Shown here: piece by piece, positions 50,906-64,000 of the stretch | How positions within the stretch are numbered: the first letter of the stretch is position 1 | Layout of the letters: each line of letters opens with the position of its first letter | NCBI GenBank assembly: GCA_949361645.1 | Contig: OX442418.1 | Location: 11,132,632-11,196,631, forward strand | Length of the DNA: 64,000 nt | Direction of reading: 5' to 3' | Origin: Spongilla lacustris | Lineage: Eukaryota; Porifera; Demospongiae; Spongillida; Spongillidae | The notes under the pieces: generated by a model | The model's input: the letters and a program-made list of their open reading frames with translations, nothing else | What the model was told of the DNA's origin: nothing | Database searches by the model: none | Translations under genes and position numbers: made by a program

Positions 50906-53900
50906 GAGAGAGAGAGAGAAGAGAGAGAAGAGAGAGAAGAGAGAGAGTGCCATTATAACAATTTGAGGTTAAACAATTATACCTACTTTTTTCAGTCAGC
51001 AATATTTTTATAAATAGTTCAAGATATTTATATGCAGTGAACCATCTATGATTTAAAGTTAATAGTAAATTCAAGCTATGATTTTAAAGTCATCATTTGG
51101 TTGAAAGTTATTGATGTTGAAGCCGTTAATTGCAGTGAAATAAAAATTGGTGTTGTTGCTCATTGGTATTTCACCCACTCTCAATTTATTAAAGGTTGTC
51201 ATCATTTCACATTAGTTAAATAAAAGTAATTTTGATTGGGAGAAGTCACATTCTGAAGTCATGGGATGGGTTCGTAAATCATATTCATTCAAAAGCATTG
51301 CATTCTTTTGTAGGCACTTGTTGGTGTGAATCCTCCAATTACATGTATGTATCAATACAAAGGTGGTGGAAGCCTTTCCGCAAGTGGGAGGAGGGATAGG
51401 GTTTACAACTACATGTATATTGCCCCCAAACCCACTGTGTTGAATAAACGTATGCACGATGCAATAACTGTCACCTCAAAATTGTGGACTTAATTCCCTC
51501 CAGTCCCCTCCTTTCTCCCGGTCATACTGCCACTGCAATACTGATGAATGTTGCCTGGTGTCTATCAGTTGTCCCAATTCTGAACATAAAATGTGTTTGA
51601 GCTTCAAAATTATAAAGGTACAGTGCAGATTTCCACCTCGGTATTGTTACCAGATAAACATGTAATTGGTGGATCTACATGTACCATCTCATCGACACCT
51701 ATTGTCAGTTGCGTGTTCATGGACTAATCCAACCAGATCTGTGACATATACCTGCACCAAATGTGTGAACCCCTCCTTTTTGTGTGTGACATGTAAAATA
51801 TATTGTATGTGCATTGCTGAAGAGATCAGAATATCAGTTGTTATTGCGCTACGCTTCCACTACAAATAAATGACTCTGCCATCCAGCAATCTGTCCTGCT
51901 CAGCAGGCAGAAAGGCTTAATGTTTTGTATCTACATGTATGCTCTAATGTTTGTTCATGAATGTAAATATCCTAATAATAAATAAACATATAAGACTGTC
52001 ATTACCTTAAGGGGTTAGGACTGTGCACATCATTCTTCACCAAATACTGTACGGCTGCTTCGGTTTGATAGCTGCACCAGAGCTATTAAGTAGATAAATG
52101 TGACATTGTACCACCATGATGGCACAAAAAACATTTCCCTTCTAGTGTCCCATGTTTACATAGTGCAGGTAAGCACTCTAATTCTAATATTTGATGATAT
52201 TCTTGTACTTCTTGCGTTCATAAAGTAATGATGCATAGCATATATTTGGTGAGCATAAAGTGTATGCACATTTGGTGGCCTACCTGTCCAAATGCAATAA
52301 AGAACATTTGTTCATCTGTGTAGTTCAGACCAGGAAGAAGTTGTACTGCACTGTTCTTTTGCTTTGCTACCTGATATGCCTATGGTGGAAAATATAAATG
52401 CATCAGCTCCTTACCATGATGTAACAAGTCCATTTCATTTATAGTCTAGACTGACATGTTACCCTACCATGTAAGATGATATCAATCCTCCATTGTCAGC
52501 AATATTCTCAGGTAGTGTGTTTGTTCCATTGTCCTGGCATAAAGCTTAATTAAATCACTGCTTCGTGCAAGCACCAGATAAACACAATAAAATGGTTGAA
52601 AAAAAAACTCTGGATGCTGAATATATGTTACTCTTGTATGCATACAAAAAATATTATAAATATTATTGTACTACACATTGAAATGATAGCAGTTTCATAT
52701 ATGTGTAAGTATACACATGTACACAATAGTACATTAAATACCATATGCTCACAAAGCTATGACATCATAATAGCTTATAATCCATTATGGTATATGCACT
52801 GTACAGTATGTAATGTGAAGAAACACGCACAGCTATTCCAAGTAGAGTAAGGTTTGAGTACTCATCAATATAGCATTGCTGCAGAGATATGAAATTGTTA
52901 ATAGAATATTGAGTCCACAGGTTATTAAGCTGTCCTGTAGCATTGTACAGTCGCCCTGAAGATAAAGAAAACATTGTGTAACCAGGCTAATAAAATCAGT
53001 TGATACTTATTAGTAGCACATTACCATGGTAAAATATATTCCTCTTTTTATTATTAAAAATCTGGTTTTTGGCACTTTATTTTCCTAAATTTTGGGATTA
53101 CTGCTCATTTTAACAAATTGTTGACAGCCTTTATAAGTGTACGAACTGTGCTACACATCACTGGAACCTGTATTAACGATCATACCATTATTATCAAAGC
53201 CATGTGTAATTTCATGTCCAAGTACAACTCCCAAGCTTCCATACTGAAAGTACCTGAATAGTGATGGTATTATCATATTTCAATACTCCTCTTTCTGCTT
53301 ACATTGGCCATTCAGGGTTGAAAAATGGTGTTCTCATTATTCCTTCTAAGATATCTGAAATAAATGTATTCTTTATAATTGGCAACACATTCTAATTATG
53401 AATACTTACATATGCTGTTCATCGTGGGTAGATAAAATGCATTAACTGTTGTAGGAGCAATTGTGTTCCACAGGTCAAACGGTTGCCTTAGCAGCACAAG
53501 GCTACTAGGTACCCTATCAGTTAGATAACTGGCAAGATTTTCTTGGAAGCTGTCAGCTGTTACAGAGAGCTGATAAGAATAAGGATACCATATCTCATAA
53601 CTATATTTGCTGGTTTTGCATTCACACTCACTTTCTCATATATCAAGTTGAGCCATGTGTCATTGAAGGTGAGGCCCGGATATGCAATGTTAGTGAGCAG
53701 CAGATCAATCTGAGTCAGCAAAGGGAATGATCATTATGTACATGTACTGTGTTTCATGAAACACAGAAATGTTTCGAAAGAAGAAAAAAGCTGCAACAAT
53801 GAGACTGAAAATGTGTATTGAGTACAAGGTTATCTGTATACATTGTACATCGATCAACCAATTACATTAGTCCAATAAGCAATGTAACCCTTTCTGCTAC

Positions 53901-56003
53901 CTTGTTTTGTGCCAGAGATATTGTTTGCTGGTCTAGCCACGTTCGAGATCCAATCCTGGTACGAAATGCTTGCATAATATTAGTCATCATCTTAGCTGCA
54001 TTGTCCTGGAAATGATAGAGAGGGCTCAGGTTGATTTTGATGCAAGTGCTTTGTCCTGGGAACTTTTTCCAGTTATAAATGTAACATATAGACATAAAGA
54101 TTGAGTAGGTTAATTATATTGTTCATTTTTCAAAAAAACCATGGCATGCAAAAATATAATCATAAATGTTTGGCAAAAAATGCACAGTTCTGTATTAGAT
54201 TATACCTTGGAATTGGTTGGAAGCACATATTCAGCAAAGACTCGTCCAAGTGCATAAGGCATTATGTTTTGTAAAACATTCATACAAACGTGGTTCCTCT
54301 CGTTTGGAATTTGAGTCAAGGGATTGTGTAAAAGCTGAAATTGATAATATGCATCGGTTAGTTTCTTGTTTAAGTATGGTGTCAAGGTGTATAATAGCTG
54401 CCACTTGGCATAATTTTGCAGATCTCTGTGAAGGAAGTGTCGTTATATTTATTTCAGTCCCCACCAACAAGACTTACGAATTTGAAAATGTCCCAAGAGC
54501 ATTGGACAATTGCGCAAAGTATTCTTCCCCATAGAGAACAACAGGTTCATTTGAAAGTATGCCTTGAACTCCAATTTGATTAAAAATAGTACTTGTTTGT
54601 TGAACCCAAAAGTACTATTGCAGATATTTTTAATTAAAGGAAGGACATTCGTATTAAATGGATGCTCGTATGACTTGTAGTCTTACATCTGTCCATAGGG
54701 AGCCAAGAAATCCTAAAGTTGTAACAATGAAGTTTTGAGCGGTGAGCCCAGTAGGTGATATCTGTGTGCAGAATACTTGTGATATTTGTTAACAGATCAC
54801 AAAATAAAATTGTTGAACAAATTTTTTTTCCATTAAAAACATTTAGCATATTAACACATGGACCATGCAGCCTGTGCATCTTCAGAAGGACAGTGTGAGA
54901 ATGAGTCTGGAATTTAATTAAAAATAAACAAAATCATTTTTGATAGCATAATTAATGCAATTGACATACATTGTGCTAAGGAGGCCAACCATCACTTGCC
55001 CATATATACTTTGCCTGCTACCTACAAACACTAAATGTCGTGTAGATAATAGAAGTATGCGAATTGTAAATTCAATGTAATTACAACTGCTACTTAAGTT
55101 GCGCATGTGTTTGTGAAGTAGCGGCATGCCTTTCATAGAACAGCATGTCCTTAATACATTTGTGTGTAGAAACGTGATACCATACCTTTGCAAGAGCCCG
55201 TTCAACTGCTACAATGCGGAGTGCTGCATTCTGGTAATATGACAAACTGTTATTATGATTAAGACTGTACAGTGTCCTGGCGATATATGTTGCCAATGAA
55301 CTCAAATACTGAGAGAAAGAAGGAATAAGAACAGATCGATGTTTAATAACAAGAACAGAGAATAGAGTGCAAAAATGCAAATACAAATGTATGGCTTTTT
55401 GTGGCTTAGTAATTATGAGCCATTGGCTTTAAAATCATACTTACTGCAGAATCAGTATACAAGGTAGGATTTTGTATTGTTAATCCTGAGTTCCCAACCT
55501 GTGAGATGCCATCAAGCCATGGAGTTATAAATGCACATGATGCATGGTAAAGTGAATACATACATAAATATTGTGCTTTGTTCGATCAGTTGGACTGATG
55601 GATATGTAAAGAGTGAAGAATGCCGGACTCTTGAGCAGCTTTTCCTCAATAAATTGCCCTCCGTTTAAAGACCACGTAGTTCCGTCACTTATGTTTAAAA
55701 GAGGCCATCCACCTGTGGAGACATGCATATAGATGGGAGGATGTGTACACATTTTCTGTTGCTCATCAACTTTCTGAAGTCAGTTTCTATGACACTGATC
55801 TTCTGGTTGCTACAGAGGACGCGGTAACACCAGAAAAGGAACATCTATATATTTTGTATGGATGCCCAGCACGCAATTGACCGGTTTATGTCTTGCCCCA
55901 CTTGTCTACATATACTCCTCGTTCGCAAATGGAACCGCTTACTCTGATCTCGTTATTTTTGCACGGAGAGTTTGCAGTATAGCCGTGAACAGTGGCGTAG
56001 CGT

Positions 56004-56046
<43 letters not shown>

Positions 56047-57453
56047 GGGGGACATATGTCCCCGGGCGCAGGTGTTTAGGGGCGCCAAAATAGACAATAT
56101 GCACAGATAATTATTGCGTTAACGCGAACGGGCCCGCGGGCACCTCTTCAGTCTTGTTAATAAACATCTGCACTCGATCTGCACGCAAACTTTTAAATTT
56201 ATTTCTATAATCACCGACATTGAAGATACGGTATCCAATCGTCACCTCCATAATCTGTTGAATAAACCCACGACACATAGCAGTTCCAACTTCAGGGTTA
56301 ATATCGTTCGCTGCCATGCATATTGTACACATTTAGATGGAATAGTCAGAATCGATCCAGATGTGACATGTTCTGTGATGAGTAAAATATAGTCTTTTTG
56401 GTCAGTGTTAGACTATATGTTGCATTCTAGGTTGATCATAGATGCTGTGCATGTGAACCCCTAAAGCCCTACACTTGCTCTAGTCACTGCCATCTTATGT
56501 ATGCATCACAGGCATTACTGCCTGTCTTTGCTTGGCTGTTTGGTTGTATTGCTTTGGCTCTTCCTGCAGTGATTACCTGTCAATATATAATATTACCTAG
56601 TTAACCTTTTTATTTTTTATTTTTATTTTTTTTACATAAAAAAATGCATCCATGCTCTGCCATTTTGGTGTCATTTGACTGTATGGACAATTATCTTGGT
56701 TTTTGGTTTAGAATGGTCAGTACTGAAGCCAAGTGGTCCAAGAACATCTAGTTGTCCTGAAACTTTATTACTTGATCAGGCCAAATGTCGTGGACTTGAA
56801 TTTGTGTACTGAAATTAGTAGCGTACATGTGTACATACCATAGTAAAAATATGACGCCCATTATTTGGCATCATTCTCCAATCCTCTACACTGTCATTAT
56901 GGTGGTGACCACTTCCACAGACAGAATTATTTCCACACTGACGAAAAGTGCCATCATGTGCACATAAGGATCGAATGATTATATGAAGCCTTTATATCTA
57001 AAACCCATTTAGTATTATTTAGGTTTGTGCTACATTATATACCAGCTGCAGTCTGAAAATGTATAAATAAAATTTGAATAACGTTGCAACAAATGCATAT
57101 TTTAATCAGTTACATGTACTTACATTTTTTAATTCATAAGGAACTGACACAAAACTTTAATAACGAGCACCATTTAATATCTAATCTCCAATCATCTTTA
57201 TCTAAGGGGATGATGCTTAAATGTGGACGGTGCCGAAGTATAAAAACAACCACGTGCACCATGGTGGCTTAGAAATCATCATTGATCGAAAGTAGAATTG
57301 GTTACATGGTTTTTGCATGCGAAGCATGATAAAGCAAATGTGTAATGCTCTTGCAATCATCCAGCATTCTGAAAATATAATTTGTCGCTTATAATTCCGT
57401 CGATATCATGCATGCGTGGAAACCATTGTTATAAAAGGACCGCTAAAGCGTAA

Positions 57454-57485
<32 letters not shown>

Positions 57486-60400
57486 CGGAACACGTAATGT
57501 CAACTAGCTATTCATGATCTAATAGATGAAGTGATGAAATAAACCGCTGCTCAGTTTAATCATGATAAAGTGACATCAAACGGAGATTAAAAACATCTTA
57601 GTATACAAATCACACACGAAAAAATATTACCTACCTGTTTTCAACAGGAATTCTGTCAGTGAGATTTGAAAATTGCTGACATTAGAGTTTATACAGGACA
57701 CGTAGAGATTGCTCAATTTTTGCAATGCCTGGACGCTGCTGCCTCCTCGTAGGTTTGATATAGCATATGCAAGGTCCTGGCTGTTGAGAGCAGCCAGAAG
57801 TTGAAAATTGGTGTAATATTGTGAGGCTGTAAATGAATAAGAAAACTATATCATAATCTCGGACAACTTTGCTTGCATACTAGACGACATTGACATGCAA
57901 GTAATTAAGTGTACACACCATGACCATTATGTGTTATTGTATCAAGCAGATTTTGCTACGTGTATGTATCCTTGGCCTGCCAGCGAAATTATCGATCCAG
58001 GTACTGGCCAGCTTATAATTTGCTACAAACATATCTTCGATTCATAGCCTCGCGATCGCTGGTGTTAAATTGTGTTTTGAGGTTCATAATACATTGCTAC
58101 TAATCTAGTTTGGAGGATCCAAAGAACCCAACACGGCCCGGCAAAAGTACGGTGAAAAATTGGTTTGTACAAAAACTGCTGCAACCACACTAGTATATTC
58201 TCATATATGGTCTGGTCCCCTACCAGTCACTGCCCCTAACTAAAACCACACCCGATTATTACACGGAACACTCTGGACGGGGTCTTACCTTACACTGTCG
58301 TTCGAAATGGTTAAGTATTGGCCAAGTATGTGGAGCAGTCGTACGCAACGCTTCCCTAATTATAATAAAGGTACGTGACCACAGTCTGGACTTTTTTGTC
58401 AAACTGAAATGGATCAACAGATTAAAAAATGATTTTTAGTACCAACGCGTTCTATTCCTTGTATATGCACATAAGCCGGGGTACGAAGGACACCTTGCCT
58501 GGCCTAGTCTCGTACCCAGACCCTGATTACCACAGATGTGTATAGCACATGTATGGTCTCATCCCCAGGTATACATGCGCAGCAGGGAATGGATTGCATC
58601 ACCGGGTGACCCTACCGTTACGCGCGAAAAGTGTATTGCGAATACATATCTGGCTGGGGACGAGACTAATACCAATTGCCAAAAGTCAGGCCAGGCTTCG
58701 GCCTGTGACCTGCAAGGCCGGATAATAAAATTCAAAATACAACGATTAATTATTATTTTATTATCATTTTTTATTTAACTTAAAATACAATTTCGAATAC
58801 AATATGTACCTCCTTCAAACCCAGACCTCTGTTTACACTTAGTGTAGCTACTTGCTAATCATTTGCCACAGATCCAACACTGCTTCTCTTCCACCTCTGC
58901 AACGCTGTCTGCCTCTTCTTATTTACAGGTATACATGTACATGTACAAAACCTTCCAAGTGAAGTATCAGACACCAAGCTTTGAAGCGCTAGCAGGGAAA
59001 AGTTACAGTGCAGAAGCTTCCTTCCTTGTTCATGCTCAACATCTGCTTCGGCCTGAATCACCCATGCAGCCCTGGCTTCAAGTTCCTCCTCCTTTTCATT
59101 TGAGTTTAGGCACTCTTCTTCACTGGTTTCATTAGAAATTACGTAGTATACGCTCTGTTCGACTGCCCTACCTATAGTCTGGCACATCGTCATTCTGATT
59201 GGTTACTCATCACTGCATGTAAATCCCAGCCACGTCCTCCTTTGTCCGTGCCTGCTGGTACCATCGCTGCCTTGTTAAGTTGTGATTGTATACTCACACC
59301 TGTACGTGTAAAGGCATTTTTAGAAGCCATAGCTGAGTGATAGCTCTATCCCTACTTCGAAACACTTCCTGTAATACCAGCTGTCTGCTGAAAATTCTGC
59401 ATGGATTTCTTAACATCCTAGAAGGTTTGTATACGGGGTTTTCAACAACGCTCAAAATTAAGCCTGAAGGTCCTGGCTCCTCCTCTATAGGTACAAAAGG
59501 GTCCTGAATCCCATCCTCAATGCGGGTTTCAAGTGAATCCCCAATACCTCCATTGAATGGTATTGTTTAAAAGTAACCTAGCATAAACTCATGTTGAGCA
59601 AAGACCAGTGCGCATCTATTGCTGTGTGTCTCTGGAATTGCAACAGACCACGCAACAGCTTAGAGCTCACAGGAACTGGCATATATATATATAATTATTA
59701 TAATAATATAATTATATATATATATATATATATGCATCTGATTGCTAGCTGGCAATATGAGTTGGGGTGCCGCATTCTATACTCCTAAAGAACAGTTATA
59801 AACCAAGAAGTCGATTACAATCATTTTTTATGCGCATGCATGATAATATAATAAAAAGCTTGTTTCAAACTTAAATGTTTACGTAGTTATACATGTATAC
59901 TTCACGTCAAGTTATAAATACAAGAAAACCGCTATTCTCCTAAAAATCAGTAAATATGCTGGCGCCCTATCAGTAGGCCTACTCCAAGTAATCCCGCATC
60001 GTGTACTCCTCCACGTAACGGAGTACACATGCATGCGACATGCACGAATCACCGCTCCAAGCCGCTTCAGCAGGTAACTTCTATCTCTTGCAGCGCATGG
60101 GTGTGCCAAACGGTATAATGCATGCGCGCATTTGCAGAAGGCAAACTAAAGTAATACAAACCATTAAAAACCATGCAACTTAAAAACTCACCAGGAGGAA
60201 TGGTCGTATTCTGTATCCAGTTGCCGCAAGAGAATTCGTAAAAGTTAGTGCACGGGTCGACAGTTTGGTCAAGCGCTGCTAACACCGAAGCAGACAGCTT
60301 GATGCATTCAGCCGATAGGCACGTTGTTGAGGTCTGGGAGCTCATGGAACTCGAGCGATAGGTCACACTAAGCGGCACAGCGATAACGACAACTGCCACT

Positions 60401-60546
60401 ACTGCCGCGCTAACAATGATAGCGATGATCGCTCCGACGAGAGATGCCTTACATTTACATTTACTCCTTGTTCTTCTCGTTACAGACACATCATCTTGGA
60501 TGTCATCATTACCATGATATGCGGTTAAAAATGAACCGTCCTCCAT
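50692..60546 (-). CDS. Neprilysin-like M13 metallopeptidase, intact, 18 coding exons
   Basis: Zinc ectopeptidase, type II membrane protein, 743 residues. Exons (- strand): 60192-60546, 57635-57826, 55564-55712, 55445-55498, 55186-55308, 54687-54761, 54478-54614, 54206-54425, 53901-54005, 53632-53709, 53410-53569, 53303-53354, 53186-53253, 52831-52955, 52468-52533, 52284-52379, 52006-52082, 50692-50791. All phases fit and no stop interrupts. Membrane anchor about 35-60, substrate-binding VNAFY 538-542, zinc HEITH 580-584, third ligand Glu in ENIAD (640), NDVHSP about 702-707, and C-terminal CSLW. Length matches the family (about 750). Neprilysin versus ECE type is not decided. The start is the ATG of MEDGSF. 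This is the only intact member of a three-gene cluster. Confidence 0.95.
50818..50948. repeat. AG microsatellite beside the last M13 exon
   Basis: Nearly pure AG on the + strand; read on the gene's strand it is a CT run ending about 26 bp before the acceptor of the terminal M13 exon, so it extends the polypyrimidine tract. Confidence 0.95.
55989..56043. repeat. 40-G homopolymer inside M13 intron 2
   Basis: A 40-G run at 56004-56043 follows CAGTGGCGTAGCGTG, a sequence often found at ends of animal DNA transposons. A second G run of about 32 lies at 57454-57485 in the same intron. Confidence 0.9.
56400..57634. other. M13 intron 2, part of the duplicated block
   Basis: Homologous to 35,630-37,194 in the left unit. 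No exon seen. Confidence 0.6.
57830..60191. other. M13 intron 1, third copy of the repeated block
   Basis: Matches 37,390-39,716 and 47,240-49,159. It contains an altered version of the small MITE pair at about 58,505-58,668. A - strand open frame at 58,855-59,193 (112 codons, Glu-rich) has no counterpart in the other two copies and no recognised domain, so I do not call it a gene. An AT palindromic run lies at 59,680-59,732. Confidence 0.6.
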
Positions 60547-61189
60547 AACTTCGGTCGTATAATGCACAAACGCATATCATGTGCAAGTTTTATACCCTAC
60601 AGAACATATCATTAGAGGGTGTCTTGTTTTTTTGCTTTCTTTGGGGGCTTGCGTATATACGTGTATAAATGGAAGAGCATAAATTGAGACAGTTTCCGAG
60701 AAAATGTTAGTCGATTCGCATACACAAAGCAAGAATTTGCGCAATCCCGGGATTGTCCCACCTCACGGCTGTTTCGGCTGGAAACTAGGTTTGTAATTAG
60801 AACATTACGGTAACAGTAATTGAAACTACCTCATTAAGGATGACATATGTTCCAACGTTGTCGTTACCCTTAAATACATAAATCATACATGAACAATTTT
60901 TTTTTTAAAATGCCTACGCATTCTTTATTCTAAACACTCGGTACGCACTCACCAAATAATACTGCGCAAGTACTTTTATTATACATGTATACGGTCACGC
61001 GGGAAACTCGTTCGAGCGGACTTCGGGAACGCCAGATTAAGGTAGGCATCCTATACCTTCACCATCAAACATGGAGCAACAAGAAAGCACAGTCATTAAT
61101 CCTTGACGCATTTTCTGTAGACCCCAAATTAATTATAATGTCCTGTTTTTTCTATGAATAAACAACACTCATTGTGGTTGTTTAACTAT

Positions 61190-61190
<1 letters not shown>
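60547..61190. other. Upstream region of the intact M13 gene
   Basis: Probable promoter and intergenic sequence. The first about 60 bp (with ACCCTACAGAACATATCAT) is shared with 49,530-49,620 upstream of gene 2 exon 1. No core promoter motif can be named safely. Confidence 0.4.
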
Positions 61191-62499
<1,309 letters not shown>

Positions 62500-63407
62500 C
62501 TGTAGTGCAGTCCTCTTCCAGTCGGGGGTGGCCTTATACAGTGTGGGGTCCTAACCTTTTCCTCATACTGCTAACATGTCCGCCTAGACACTGCAATACA
62601 TGTATCAGACAAGGTATACTAGTAGAAAGGCTGAGGTGTACTCATGAAGGAACATTTAGTCTGCATAGCTCCTGACATGGTAGCAGCTATACCCTTTCCC
62701 AAGAGGCAGAAGTAGTCACTTGATGATACCTACTGCTAGGCTATACTTTTTACACGTCCACACATCTAAGTAAGAACACATGGCGATGCACACGACCGCA
62801 TCAAATTCGATTAAAATGGCCGATTTGCCATAACTTAAAAACCACTTGCGTTAAGCTTAGCTCTAGGCATAAATTGGTAGCACAATCTGTGCAGCTTACC
62901 ACGAAAGGTCTATTTCCGCAACTCTACGTTCCAAAGACTGAAGCTAACGATTTGTTCTCGGTATGTTCCCAATATCCGATCCGAGGTGGCTGCTTTCGAG
63001 TGGCAACAGCCACGTAGTAACACATTTAAAATCACGTGACTTAAACTGTTTTACAAAGTTCAGAGGTGTGCCAAATATTAGAGTATTGATGTGTTTATTC
63101 TCTTCATGTACTTTGATGTACAGCAAATTCCACAGGTCGATCATCCGATTCGGTTGTCCAGGTGTTGCCATGGGGACTTACGCTCATTTCAAAATTTCTG
63201 GGTGTACACCATGTAGGGCCTAATTTCCACGATTTCAATGCGAGCAAACAGCCGTGACCTGGATTGGATTGGCCGCACAATCCTGGAATTCATTGCTCGT
63301 GCGCAAAGCATAGATCTGTATTAATTATGTACATCAGTATATTATAGCGATGCATGGGTATAACGAATGATATACGTACATACACATTACTAGAATAGCA
63401 TGCACAA
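62500..63407. other. No recognised gene
   Basis: Probably the upstream intron or flank of the unidentified - strand gene. Short open frames here have no recognisable domain. Confidence 0.4.
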
Positions 63408-63953
63408 CTGTCAGGGATGGATCCCACCGCTGTCACCATTAGTAAATTAAGGATCGATCTAATAGCTGCAGCCATCTGCGCATGCACCGCTTGTACTAGT
63501 GCTGCCAAGCCGCTCCTTCCCTCCAGCTGCTAGATATCCAACTCAGACAAGACCTACGAATACATGCACCATACACAGTATAGTCATTGTAACAAAAGAT
63601 CATCATATATATATATCCTTCTCAGAAGACCTGGAGGAGGCTCCCGCTATATTCACGACCTCTACCTGATAATGATTGGATTGTTAAGTGTGTATAGCTG
63701 AATAGCCGGAGCCTCCTCCAGATCTTCTGAGAAGGTATATGAGAATATTTTGTTACAGTGACTATATATTGTGCACATATTCGTAGGTCTTGTCTGCAGA
63801 CAAGACCTACCGGCGAATATGTGCACAATAAACAGTCATGGCAGCTGGAGGGAAGGAGCGGCTAGCACAAGTGGTGCATGCGCAGACGGCTGCGGCTATT
63901 AGATCGATCCTTCACATATGGTGGCAGCGGTGCATGGGATCCATCCCTGACAG
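63408..63953. mobile_element. 546-bp nested inverted repeat (foldback, third family)
   Basis: Ends CTGTCAGGGATGGATCC and GGATCCATCCCTGACAG. Inside, GGATCGATCTAATAGC pairs with GCTATTAGATCGATCC, and GCCGCTCCTTCCCTCCAGCTG with its complement near 63,841-63,862. An inner pair (CCTTCTCAGAAGA / TCTTCTGAGAAGG) and a GGTCTTGTCTGCAGACAAGACC palindrome (63785-63806) make several nested hairpins. No coding capacity; target duplication not evident. Confidence 0.85.
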
Positions 63954-64000
63954 AATGAGTGTCTTGATGGACTGAACTAATCGAGTTGGACCTATAAGAA

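Noticed and set aside
58855..59193. 112-codon minus-strand frame, Glu-rich
   Set aside because: Not present in the paralogous intron copies, no domain, no splice context; might be a transposon scrap.

Overview
This window is nuclear DNA of a multicellular animal. Genes are split into short exons with GT-AG introns, and the families present are animal-typical: lanosterol synthase, MORN2, kelch, alpha-1,3-fucosyltransferase and neprilysin-like M13 peptidase. Microsatellites, hairpin transposons and a dead reverse transcriptase fill the rest. A non-vertebrate marine animal such as a sponge is my best guess, but this is inference from gene style only. I see no rRNA, tRNA or CRISPR.

Region 1 (1-16.7 kb, + strand) is built from three tandem units. 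Each pairs lanosterol synthase (LSS) exons with a small gene that I do not recognise. Unit 1 (about 0.9-6.9 kb) carries the intact 3' half of LSS; its 5' half lies left of the window. Unit 2 (7.4-12.2 kb) has a decayed LSS whose two exons around the catalytic DCTAE motif are replaced by a 23-bp minisatellite. Unit 3 (14.4-16.7 kb) keeps only the last LSS exon. The companion gene is present in all three units, with every intron in phase 2; its C-terminus is Pro-rich in unit 1 and a GYQGGT hexapeptide repeat in units 2 and 3. A frameshifted kelch-repeat gene lies between units 2 and 3.

Region 2 (16.7-28.7 kb, mostly - strand) has a complete five-exon MORN2 gene, about 450 bp of pure TG repeat, a dead reverse transcriptase, and a nine-exon coiled-coil gene. 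The coiled-coil gene contains a tandemly duplicated exon, an 819-bp hairpin transposon, a 66-bp near-perfect palindrome and a 780-bp hAT-like element.

Region 3 (28.7-32 kb) shows no convincing gene.

Region 4 (32-60.6 kb) is a segmentally duplicated cluster. Two nearly identical single-exon fucosyltransferase genes (+ strand) alternate with three neprilysin-like M13 genes (- strand). Only the rightmost M13 gene (60,546 to 50,692) is intact: 18 coding exons, 743 residues, with signal anchor, HEITH zinc site, ENIAD and terminal CxxW. The other two are remnants with nonsense codons, ruined splice donors and missing exons. Comparing paralogues gives an empty site for one hairpin transposon, which fixes its ends and its 4-bp target duplication.

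Region 5 (60.6-64 kb) has exons of an unidentified - strand gene, a GT microsatellite and a 546-bp nested inverted repeat. Gene models come from reading splice sites, phase and homology by eye; none has transcript support here.
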